Shown here in pieces: positions 1-4,761 of a stretch of DNA of 6,984 bases. Made by a program: the position numbers and the translations under genes. The stretch is taken from the NCBI GenBank assembly GCA_003248565.1, contig QFOV01000172.1, positions 1 to 6,984 of the forward strand, in the 5' to 3' direction. The stretch is from Stenotrophomonas sp. Lineage in GTDB: Bacteria > Pseudomonadota > Gammaproteobacteria > Xanthomonadales > Xanthomonadaceae. Below the pieces are notes generated by a model. It saw only the letters and a list, made by a program, of their open reading frames with translations. It was not told the DNA's origin and did not search any database. Every line of letters starts with the position of its first letter. The stretch's first letter is position 1.

Positions 1-261
1 CGCTCGATCAGCCGCTACGTCAAGCGCGGCGGCAAGATGTGGATCCGTGTGTTCCCCGACAAGCCGATCACCAAGAAGCCCATCGAAGTCCGAATGGGTG
101 CTGGTAAGGGTGGCGTGGAATACTGGGTCGCCCAGATCCAGCCGGGCCGCATGATTTATGAAGTCGAGGGTGTGACCGAGGAAGTGGCACGCGAGGCGTT
201 CCGCCTGGCCGCTGCCAAGCTCTCGGTGACCACCACTTTCGTAACCCGGACGGTGCGCTGA
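1..261 (+). CDS. rplP: 50S ribosomal protein L16, C-terminal part (5' end outside window)
   Basis: L16 is a 50S protein that sits near the A-site tRNA elbow and the peptidyl-transferase region and is needed late in large-subunit assembly. The reading frame is open from base 1 and gives 86 residues ending in FVTRTVR. It aligns from memory with E. coli L16 from about residue 51 onward, so roughly 50 N-terminal residues are missing, cut by the window edge. Recognisable stretches are WIRVFPDKPIT, VRMGAGKGGVEYWVA and AREAFRLAAAKL. The arginine in VRMG (codon at 91-93, CGA) corresponds to E. coli Arg81, the residue hydroxylated by the YcfD/RoxA oxygenase; modification here is only inferred. The stop TGA shares its last base with the ATG of rpmC, which suggests translational coupling. 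Confidence 0.97.
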   Translation, partial: RSISRYVKRGGKMWIRVFPDKPITKKPIEVRMGAGKGGVEYWVAQIQPGRMIYEVEGVTEEVAREAFRLAAAKLSVTTTFVTRTVR

Positions 262-446
262 TGGACATCAAACAACTCCGCGAGAAGTCGGCTGACGAAC
301 TCAAGGCCCACCTGACCGACCTGCGTAAGGAGCAGTTCTCGCTCCGTATGCAGCAGGTCACCGGCCAGCTGCCGAAGACCCACGAAACCCGCCGGGTGCG
401 TCGCGAGATTGCTCGCGTCAAGCACCTGATCGGCAGCACGAAGTAA
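261..446 (+). CDS. rpmC: 50S ribosomal protein L29
   Basis: L29 is a small two-helix hairpin protein at the peptide exit site of the 50S subunit, where with L23 it forms part of the docking platform for trigger factor, SRP and the Sec translocon. The 61-residue product has the family pattern MDIKQLREKSADEL at the N-terminus and RKEQFSLRMQQVTGQL followed by RRVRREIARVKHLI. Length is close to the usual 60-70. The start is fixed by a TGATG overlap with rplP. The 20 bases before this ATG hold no good purine-rich Shine-Dalgarno, so initiation probably relies on ribosomes terminating on rplP. The next gene, rpsQ, follows after 11 nt if its second ATG is used. Confidence 0.97.
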   Translation: MDIKQLREKSADELKAHLTDLRKEQFSLRMQQVTGQLPKTHETRRVRREIARVKHLIGSTK

Positions 447-449
447 GGA
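445..449 (+). promoter_or_regulatory. Shine-Dalgarno of rpsQ that decides its start
   Basis: AAGGA overlaps the rpmC stop codon. It lies 8 nt before the ATG at 458 but overlaps the in-frame ATG at 449. The spacing therefore favours 458 over 449 as the rpsQ start. Confidence 0.7.
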
Positions 450-457
450 TGGCTGCG

Positions 458-727
458 ATGAGCGAAAATACTGAAAAGAAGACGCTGCGCACGGTCGAAG
501 GCCGTGTCGTCAGCAACAAGATGGACAAGACGGTCACCGTGTTGGTGGAGCGCCAGGTCAAGCACCCGTTGTACGGCAAGTACATCAAGCGCTCGACCAA
601 GCTGCACGCACACGACGCCGACAACGCCTGCAATGAAGGCGATGTCGTGCGCGTGACCGAGATTGCTCCGATGTCCAAGACCAAGAACTGGCGTGTGGTG
701 GAAGTCATCACGCGTGCGGCTGAATAA
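458..727 (+). CDS. rpsQ: 30S ribosomal protein S17
   Basis: S17 is a primary 16S rRNA-binding protein of the 30S body with an OB-fold. The 89-residue product shows the family blocks TLRTVEGRVVSNKMDKTVTV, VERQVKHPLYGKY, KLHAHD and GDVVRVTEIAPMSKTKNW. I chose the ATG at 458 (MSENTEKK) rather than the in-frame ATG at 449 (MAAMSENTEKK). The Shine-Dalgarno has proper spacing only to 458, and related Xanthomonadaceae S17 proteins begin MS-D/E-N. The gene lies 13 nt before rplN with no terminator between them. This differs from E. coli, where rpsQ ends the S10 operon and a longer gap with a promoter precedes rplN. Confidence 0.96.
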   Translation: MSENTEKKTLRTVEGRVVSNKMDKTVTVLVERQVKHPLYGKYIKRSTKLHAHDADNACNEGDVVRVTEIAPMSKTKNWRVVEVITRAAE

Positions 728-740
728 GGAGATCTGACTC

Positions 741-1109
741 ATGATCCAGATGCAGAGCTACCTTGATGCTGCGGACAATTCCGGTGCCAAGGAACTGATG
801 TGCATCAAGGTGCTTGGTGGTTCCAAGCGCCGTTATGCCCACATCGGCGACATCATCAAGGTCACCGTGAAGGACGCAATCCCGCGCGGCAAAGTCAAGA
901 AGGGTGAAGTGTATGACGCCGTCGTGGTGCGTACCCGCAAGGGTGTGCGTCGCGCCGATGGCTCGCTGATCCGTTTCGACGGCAACGCTGCGGTCCTGCT
1001 CAACAACAAGCAAGAGCCGATCGGCACCCGCATCTTCGGACCGGTGACCCGTGAACTTCGTTCCGAGAAGTTCATGAAGATCGTCTCGCTCGCTCCCGAA
1101 GTTCTGTGA
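741..1109 (+). CDS. rplN: 50S ribosomal protein L14
   Basis: L14 is a five-stranded beta-barrel protein of the 50S subunit that lies at the subunit interface, forms bridge contacts with 16S rRNA, and is the docking site of the silencing factor RsfS. The 122-residue product is of normal length. It shows MIQMQSYLDAADNSGAKE at the start, IGDIIKVTVKDAIPRGKVKKGEVYDAVVVRT in the middle (the L14 signature region), and FGPVTRELRSEKFMKIVSLAPEVL at the end. A strong AAGGAGAT at 726-733 lies 7 nt before the ATG. In E. coli rplN opens the spc operon, whereas here it directly continues from rpsQ. Confidence 0.98.
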   Translation: MIQMQSYLDAADNSGAKELMCIKVLGGSKRRYAHIGDIIKVTVKDAIPRGKVKKGEVYDAVVVRTRKGVRRADGSLIRFDGNAAVLLNNKQEPIGTRIFGPVTRELRSEKFMKIVSLAPEVL

Positions 1110-1125
1110 GCGCCAGGAGATAGTC

Positions 1126-1443
1126 ATGGCTAACCGTATCAAGAAGGGCGACCAGGTCGTCGTCAACACCGGCAAGGACAAGGGCAAGCAGGGCGAAGTC
1201 GTCCGCGTCGACGGCGATCGTGTGATCGTCGCCAACGTGAACATCGTCAAGCGCCACACCAAGCCGAACCCGCAGGCAGGCGTTGCCGGCGGCGTGGTCG
1301 AGCGTGAAGCGTCGATCCATATCTCCAACGTGAATGTGCTGAACCCGGCTTCGGGCAAGGGCGAGCGCGTTGGCTTCAAGGTGCTGGAGGATGGACGCAA
1401 ACTGCGTGTGTTCCGCTCCAGCGGTGAGGCGCTCGACGCCTAA
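1126..1443 (+). CDS. rplX: 50S ribosomal protein L24
   Basis: L24 is one of the two assembly-initiator proteins of the 50S subunit; it binds the 5' domain of 23S rRNA and ends up near the exit tunnel. The 105-residue product has an N-terminal KOW motif (about residues 5-31, IKKGDQVVVNTGKDKGKQGEV), followed by NIVKRHTKPNPQAG and SNVNVLNPASGKGERVGFKV. Length matches the family. AGGAGA at 1115-1120 lies 5 nt before the ATG, and the gap to rplN is 16 nt. The stop TAA is immediately followed by the AAGGA Shine-Dalgarno of rplE. Confidence 0.97.
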   Translation: MANRIKKGDQVVVNTGKDKGKQGEVVRVDGDRVIVANVNIVKRHTKPNPQAGVAGGVVEREASIHISNVNVLNPASGKGERVGFKVLEDGRKLRVFRSSGEALDA

Positions 1444-1453
1444 GGACTGACCG

Positions 1454-1996
1454 ATGAATTCACGTCTCGAAAAGTTTTACAAGGAAGAAGTGGTACCGGC
1501 GCTGACCAAGCAGTTCGGTTACACCAATCCGATGGAAGTGCCGCGCCTGGTCAAGGTCACCCTGAACATGGGTGTGGGCGAAGCTGCGACCAACAAGAAG
1601 GTTCTTGAGAACGCCGTTGCCGACATGACCAAGATCACCGGCCAGAAGCCGGTGGTCACCAAGTCGCGCGTCTCGGTGGCTTCGTTCAAGATCCGTGATG
1701 GTTGGCCGATCGGCTGCAAGGTCACGCTGCGTCGTGACACCATGTTTGAGTTCCTGGATCGCCTGATCAACATCTCGCTGCCGCGCGTGCGTGACTTCCG
1801 CGGCGTGTCGGGTCGTTCGTTCGACGGTCGTGGCAACTACAACATGGGTGTGAAGGAACAGATCATCTTCCCGGAAATCGACTTCGACGCCGTCGACGCG
1901 ATCCGCGGCATGGATATCGCCATCACCACCACCGCCAAGACCGACGCGGAAGCGAAGGCGCTGCTCGCAGCGTTCAAGTTCCCGTTCCGTAACTGA
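1454..1996 (+). CDS. rplE: 50S ribosomal protein L5
   Basis: L5 binds 5S rRNA together with L18 and places it in the central protuberance, where it also contacts P-site tRNA and S13. The 180-residue product carries the L5 signature around residues 32-44 (LVKVTLNMGVGEA), then the blocks TGQKPVVTKSRVSVASFKIR, LINISLPRVRDFRGVS and FDGRGNYNMGVKEQIIFPEI, ending AFKFPFRN. Length is as in E. coli (179). AAGGA at 1442-1446 precedes the ATG by 7 nt. In E. coli the S8 repressor site lies at the rplX-rplE junction. Here that junction is only 10 nt, and I could not recognise an equivalent hairpin by eye. Confidence 0.98.
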   Translation: MNSRLEKFYKEEVVPALTKQFGYTNPMEVPRLVKVTLNMGVGEAATNKKVLENAVADMTKITGQKPVVTKSRVSVASFKIRDGWPIGCKVTLRRDTMFEFLDRLINISLPRVRDFRGVSGRSFDGRGNYNMGVKEQIIFPEIDFDAVDAIRGMDIAITTTAKTDAEAKALLAAFKFPFRN

Positions 1997-2014
1997 TTCG
2001 TCGAGGATACAGAA

Positions 2015-2320
2015 ATGGCAAAGACCTCAATGGTCAACCGCGACATCAAGCGGAAGAAGCTGGCTCTGAAGTACGCCGACAAGCGTGCTGCTCTGAAGAA
2101 GATCGTGTCCTCCGTGGACGCGAGCTACGAAGAGAAGATCGAGGCTGCAACCAAGTTGTCGAAGCTGCCGCGCGATTCGTCGCCGAGCCGCCACCGCAAC
2201 CGTTGCGAACTGTCGGGTCGTCCGCGTGGCGTGTACAGCAAGTTCGGCCTCGGCCGCAACAAGCTGCGCGAAGCCACCATGCGTGGTGACGTGCCGGGCC
2301 TGCGCAAGGCAAGCTGGTAA
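2015..2320 (+). CDS. rpsN: 30S ribosomal protein S14, zinc-free long form
   Basis: S14 is a late-assembling 30S head protein next to S3, S10 and S19. The product has 101 residues, the length of the long proteobacterial form. It begins MAKTSMVNRDIKRKKLALKY and ends with the conserved RHRNRCELSGRPRGVY, FGLGRNKLRE and MRGDVPGLRKASW blocks. Only one cysteine is present (Cys64), so the two CXXC pairs of zinc-ribbon S14 are missing; this is the C-minus type, independent of zinc. GAGGA at 2003-2007 lies 7 nt before the ATG. The gene is followed by a 218-nt gap with terminator and promoter signals, so it may be the last gene of its transcript. Confidence 0.98.
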   Translation: MAKTSMVNRDIKRKKLALKYADKRAALKKIVSSVDASYEEKIEAATKLSKLPRDSSPSRHRNRCELSGRPRGVYSKFGLGRNKLREATMRGDVPGLRKASW

Positions 2321-2330
2321 GCAACAACCC

Positions 2331-2369
2331 GCTGGGCGGACCGAAAGGCCCGCCCAGCAGGGCTTTCGG
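2331..2369 (+). other. Two overlapping, mutually exclusive hairpins after rpsN
   Basis: Hairpin A pairs 2331-2339 (GCTGGGCGG) with 2350-2358 (CCGCCCAGC), 9 bp, and its loop can close further as CC-GAAA-GG, a GNRA tetraloop. Hairpin B pairs 2341-2347 (CCGAAAG) with 2363-2369 (CTTTCGG), 7 bp. Because B uses the loop of A, the two cannot form together. No T-run follows, so neither is a standard intrinsic terminator on its own. They may protect the 3' end of the rpsN mRNA or act as an attenuator-like switch; this is inference. Confidence 0.5.
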
Positions 2370-2387
2370 GTCAATCTGAAGGCAAAA

Positions 2388-2417
2388 CAAAAAGTCCGAC
2401 GCAAGTCGGGCTTTTTG
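2388..2417 (+). terminator. Rho-independent terminator, probably bidirectional
   Basis: A 13-bp stem pairs 2388-2400 (CAAAAAGTCCGAC) with 2405-2417 (GTCGGGCTTTTTG), with one T-G wobble and a GCAA (GNRA) tetraloop at 2401-2404. The GC-rich inner part next to five T on the right arm and five A on the left fits an intrinsic terminator that works on both strands. It lies 68 nt after the rpsN stop, inside what is a continuous operon in E. coli. A perfect -10 box follows within 4 nt. Termination efficiency cannot be judged from sequence, and partial read-through into rpsH is possible. Confidence 0.8.
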
Positions 2418-2420
2418 TCG

Positions 2421-2434
2421 TATAATCCCGCTTC
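2421..2434 (+). promoter_or_regulatory. Putative promoter -10 box for rpsH-rplF-rplR
   Basis: TATAAT at 2421-2426 matches the sigma-70 -10 consensus at all six bases. It is followed by a GC-rich discriminator (CCCGC), a feature typical of promoters under stringent ppGpp/DksA control. The predicted start is near 2433, giving an rpsH leader of about 105 nt. The weak point is the -35: the best position at 17-nt spacing (2398-2403) falls inside the terminator stem and reads GACGCA, a poor match. There is no TGn extension. Confidence 0.55.
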
Positions 2435-2436
2435 TT

Positions 2437-2538
2437 GCCTGCCCGAAATGGCGGCAGGTGCGTCAAGGGCCCTGGCCCATCCCAGGAAAACACGAGATTT
2501 TCGCGAAAGCGGATATCGGTGCACTCAAAGGTATCTAC
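2437..2538 (+). promoter_or_regulatory. Structured 5' leader of rpsH
   Basis: Between the putative start point and rpsH there are three short foldable elements. A 7-bp hairpin pairs 2437-2443 with 2453-2459 (last pair G-T). CCTGG at 2471-2475 pairs with CCAGG at 2482-2486. A 10-bp perfect palindrome TTTCGCGAAA lies at 2499-2508. A modest Shine-Dalgarno AAAGGT at 2527-2532 lies 6 nt before the ATG. An r-protein operator (for example for S8, the first product) is possible but not demonstrated. Confidence 0.35.
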
Positions 2539-2937
2539 ATGAGCATGACTGATCCCATCGCCGACCTGCTGGTCCGCATCAAGAATGCGGCAGCGGTTGG
2601 CAAGCAGACGGTGAAAGCCCCGTCGTCCAAGGTCAAAGTGGCCATTGCCCAGGTCCTGAAGGACGAGGGTTACATCGCCGACCTGCGCGTCAACAACATC
2701 GAAAACAACAAGGCCGAACTCGAAATCGTCCTGAAGTATTTCGAAGGCAAGCCGGTCATCGCGACCCTGAAGCGCTTCTCGCGTTCGGGCCTGCGCCAGT
2801 ACCGTGGCAAGTCTGAACTGCCGAAGGTCCTGAACGGCCTGGGCGTCGCCATCATTTCCACCTCCAAGGGCATCATGACTGATGCGCAGGCGCGCCAGTT
2901 GGGCGTCGGCGGCGAAGTCCTGTGCTTCGTGGCCTAA
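2539..2937 (+). CDS. rpsH: 30S ribosomal protein S8
   Basis: S8 is a primary binder of the 16S rRNA central domain (helix 21) and in E. coli the translational repressor of the spc operon. The 132-residue product begins MSMTDPIADLLVRIKNA and shows KVAIAQVLKDEGYI, LKRFSRSGLRQYRGKSELP and the C-terminal STSKGIMTDAQAR plus GVGGEVLCFVA, all diagnostic of S8. The ATG at 2539 is chosen. An in-frame GTG at 2458 would add 27 unrelated residues read from the leader. The second ATG at 2545 is too close to the Shine-Dalgarno-defined start to exclude, but MSMTDP is the usual form. It opens a three-gene block, with rplF following after 15 nt. Confidence 0.98.
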   Translation: MSMTDPIADLLVRIKNAAAVGKQTVKAPSSKVKVAIAQVLKDEGYIADLRVNNIENNKAELEIVLKYFEGKPVIATLKRFSRSGLRQYRGKSELPKVLNGLGVAIISTSKGIMTDAQARQLGVGGEVLCFVA

Positions 2938-2952
2938 GGGAAGGAGTCCACT

Positions 2953-3480
2953 ATGTCCCGCGTAGCCAAGAAGCCGATCAACCTGCCCAAGGGCGTTGAA
3001 CTGACCATCCAGCCGGAAGTTGTGAGCGTGAAGGGCCCGAAGGGCACCCTGTCGCTGAACAAGACCGCTGGCGTAGAAATCACTCTCGACAACGGCGTTG
3101 CCACGCTGAGCCCGAAGGACATCTCCTTCGACGCGCTGGCCGGCACCGTGCGTGCGATCCTGGCCAACATGGTGCAGGGCGTGTCCGAAGGCTTCGAGCG
3201 CAAGCTTGAGCTGGTCGGCGTGGGTTACCGCGCTGCCATGCAGGGCAAGGACCTGAACCTGTCGCTGGGCTTCTCCCACCCTGTCGTGTTCGTGGCGCCG
3301 GAAGGCATCACCCTGTCGACCCCGACGCAGACGGAAATCGTCGTGCAGGGCGTGGACAAGCAGGTTGTCGGTGAAGTCGCCGCCAAGATCCGTGGTTACC
3401 GTCCGCCGGAGCCCTATAAGGGCAAGGGTGTGAAGTACGCCGGTGAAGTCATCATTCGCAAGGAAGCCAAGAAGGCCTAA
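2953..3480 (+). CDS. rplF: 50S ribosomal protein L6
   Basis: L6 binds 23S rRNA domain VI close to the sarcin-ricin loop and the L7/L12 stalk base, and is needed for late 50S assembly and factor binding. The 175-residue product is of normal length and consists of two tandem copies of the L6 fold. The N-terminal copy starts MSRVAKKPINLPKGVEL with VSVKGPKGTLSL. The C-terminal copy contains KLELVGVGYRAAMQGKDLNLSLGFSHPV and the family signature PPEPYKGKGVKYAGEVI (about residues 151-167). A strong GAAGGAG ending at 2946 lies 6 nt before the ATG. The gap to rplR is 33 nt, slightly looser than in the upstream part of the cluster. Confidence 0.98.
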   Translation: MSRVAKKPINLPKGVELTIQPEVVSVKGPKGTLSLNKTAGVEITLDNGVATLSPKDISFDALAGTVRAILANMVQGVSEGFERKLELVGVGYRAAMQGKDLNLSLGFSHPVVFVAPEGITLSTPTQTEIVVQGVDKQVVGEVAAKIRGYRPPEPYKGKGVKYAGEVIIRKEAKKA

Positions 3481-3513
3481 TTCTTAGGTTTTCAGCTTTC
3501 GAGGATAAAGAAC

Positions 3514-3867
3514 ATGAACAAGAACATCGCCCGTCTGCGTCGCGCCAAGTCGACCCGTTCGCACATCCGTACCCTGGGCGTTGCACGTCTGTCGGTGCTG
3601 CGCACCGGTCAGCACCTGTACGCACAGGTCTTCACCGCCGACGGCTCCAAGGTGCTGGCTGCTGCCAACACCGCACAGGCCGAAGTCAAGGAAGGCCTGA
3701 AGAGCGGCAAGAACATCGACGCTGCCACCAAGGTTGGCAAGTTGATCGCCGAGCGCGCCAAGGCTGCTGGTATCGAGAAGGTCGCTTTCGACCGCTCGGG
3801 CTACCGCTACCACGGTCGCATCAAGGCGCTTGCTGATGCTGCCCGCGAAGGCGGCCTGCAGTTCTAA
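3514..3867 (+). CDS. rplR: 50S ribosomal protein L18
   Basis: L18 binds 5S rRNA and with L5 anchors it in the central protuberance. The 117-residue product has the basic N-terminus MNKNIARLRRAKSTRSHIR, followed by RLSVLRTGQHLYAQVF and the C-terminal block VAFDRSGYRYHGRIKALADAAREGGLQF, all typical of bacterial L18; length equals that of E. coli. GAGGA at 3501-3505 lies 8 nt before the ATG. The gene is followed by a 161-nt gap that starts with a strong hairpin 8 nt after the stop. In E. coli, by contrast, rpsE follows closely. Confidence 0.98.
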   Translation: MNKNIARLRRAKSTRSHIRTLGVARLSVLRTGQHLYAQVFTADGSKVLAAANTAQAEVKEGLKSGKNIDAATKVGKLIAERAKAAGIEKVAFDRSGYRYHGRIKALADAAREGGLQF

Positions 3868-3875
3868 GCAATACA

Positions 3876-3900
3876 GGAAAGGGGCCTCTGGCCCCTTTCC
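3876..3900 (+). terminator. 11-bp perfect hairpin after rplR, terminator-like
   Basis: GGAAAGGGGCC (3876-3886) pairs perfectly with GGCCCCTTTCC (3890-3900) around a TCT triloop. It begins 8 nt after the rplR stop codon. The only T-run (three T) lies inside the right arm and GC-rich sequence follows, so it is a weak candidate for an intrinsic terminator. Equally it could be an mRNA-stabilising or processing hairpin that sets different levels for the upstream and downstream genes. Confidence 0.5.
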
Positions 3901-3909
3901 GCCTGCCTG

Positions 3910-3929
3910 CCGGTACGGGTTTGTACCGG
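3910..3929 (+). other. Second hairpin in the rplR-rpsE gap
   Basis: CCGGTAC (3910-3916) pairs with GTACCGG (3923-3929), a 7-bp perfect stem with a GGGTTT loop. It lies 9 nt after the preceding 11-bp hairpin. The remaining 99 nt before rpsE are AT-richer and hold no convincing promoter. AAGGAA at 4018-4023 is the rpsE ribosome binding site. Confidence 0.5.
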
Positions 3930-4028
3930 GCGCCATTCGTTCTTCTGCAGCGTCTGGCGATTCACTGCTTCACTACACAACCATAAGCGGCATCGAGCCG
4001 TACATACCCAATCAATCAAGGAATCGAA

Positions 4029-4571
4029 ATGGCAGAAGAGCGTCAGCAGCGGGGTCGCGATCGCGACCGTAACCGCGAAGAGAAAATCGACGACGGCATG
4101 ATCGAGAAGCTGGTCGCGGTCAACCGCGTCAGCAAGACCGTCAAGGGTGGCCGTCAGTTCACCTTCACCGCACTGACCGTGGTCGGTGATGGCGAAGGCA
4201 AGGTCGGCTTCGGTTATGGCAAGGCACGCGAAGTGCCGGTCGCCATCCAGAAGTCGATGGAACAGGCCCGCAAGAACCAGGTCAGCGTTGATCTGAACAA
4301 CGGCACGTTGTGGCACACCATCAAGGATGGTCACGGCGCAGCTCGCGTGTTCATGCAGCCGGCTTCGGAAGGTACCGGCGTCATTGCCGGCGGTGCGATG
4401 CGCGCCGTGCTGGAAGCCGTTGGCGTGAAGAACGTCCTGGCCAAGGCAACCGGTTCGCGTAACCCGATCAACCTGGTCCGCGCCACCCTGAAGGGTCTGG
4501 CCGGTGCACAGTCCCCGGCCCGTATTGCTGCCAAGCGCGGCAAGAAGTTGGAGGATCTGAACCATGGCTAA
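4029..4571 (+). CDS. rpsE: 30S ribosomal protein S5
   Basis: S5 sits at the back of the 30S decoding region with S4 and S8 and influences fidelity and the mRNA-entry helicase function. The 180-residue product is longer than E. coli S5 (167) because of a charged N-terminal tail (residues 1-22, with RDRDRNREE). The S5 N-terminal domain follows, with VNRVSKTVKGGRQFTFTAL (the loop where spectinomycin-resistance changes fall in E. coli; no change recognised here) and VGFGYGKAREVP (residues 59-70). The C-terminal domain holds FMQPASEGTGVIAGGAMRAV and KATGSRNPINLVRATLKGL. Its end overlaps rpmD by 8 nt, pointing to coupled translation. A 16-bp palindrome lies within the first 15 codons. Confidence 0.98.
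   Translation: MAEERQQRGRDRDRNREEKIDDGMIEKLVAVNRVSKTVKGGRQFTFTALTVVGDGEGKVGFGYGKAREVPVAIQKSMEQARKNQVSVDLNNGTLWHTIKDGHGAARVFMQPASEGTGVIAGGAMRAVLEAVGVKNVLAKATGSRNPINLVRATLKGLAGAQSPARIAAKRGKKLEDLNHG
4053..4068. repeat. 16-bp perfect palindrome near the rpsE start
   Basis: GGTCGCGATCGCGACC reads identically on both strands and covers codons 9-13 plus one base of rpsE (G-R-D-R-D). As RNA it can form a 6-bp stem GGTCGC/GCGACC with a GATC loop, starting 24 nt after the first base of the ATG. The RDRDR protein repeat may account for it by chance. A control role is speculative. Confidence 0.6.
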
Positions 4572-4755
4572 TGAAACCGTCAAGACTGTAAAGGTGCGCC
4601 TGGTGCGCGGCCTGCGTGGCACCCAGTCGCGTCACCGCCTGTCGGTGCGTGCCCTGGGCCTGAACAAGCTCAATGATGTGCGTGAACTGAAAGACAGCCC
4701 GCAGGTTCGCGGTCTGATCAACAAGGTTCAGTACCTCGTCCAGGTTGAGGAGTAA
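4564..4755 (+). CDS. rpmD: 50S ribosomal protein L30
   Basis: L30 is a small 50S surface protein with an alpha/beta ferredoxin-like core, absent from some bacterial lineages. The 63-residue product contains VKVRLVRGLRGTQSRHRLSVRALGL, LNDVRELKDSPQVRGLINKVQYLVQVEE, matching the L30 pattern over its whole length. The start ATG at 4564 is supported by GGAGGA at 4550-4555 (8 nt away), which lies inside rpsE. The ATG at 4571, which overlaps the rpsE stop as TAATG, is in another frame. The last codons (GAGGAG) double as the Shine-Dalgarno of rplO. Confidence 0.97.
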   Translation: MANETVKTVKVRLVRGLRGTQSRHRLSVRALGLNKLNDVRELKDSPQVRGLINKVQYLVQVEE

Positions 4756-4761
4756 TCGACC

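Noticed and set aside
449..457. Earlier ATG of rpsQ (MAAMSENTEKK)
   Set aside because: Its Shine-Dalgarno would overlap the start codon. The ATG at 458 has proper spacing and matches the family N-terminus.
2458..2538. Upstream in-frame GTG extension of rpsH
   Set aside because: It would add 27 residues unlike any S8 N-terminus. The ATG at 2539 gives the family start and has its own Shine-Dalgarno.
2226..2552. + strand frame of 108 codons across the rpsN-rpsH gap
   Set aside because: It starts inside rpsN in another frame and runs through the terminator and promoter. The product resembles nothing known.
2371..3279. 302-codon open frame on the - strand opposite rpsH and rplF
   Set aside because: It is an antisense shadow of two certain ribosomal protein genes, with low-complexity composition and no family resemblance.
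3961..3987. Promoter-like TTCACT ... CATAAG before rpsE
   Set aside because: Both hexamers match poorly and the spacing is only 15 nt, so it is not strong enough to call.
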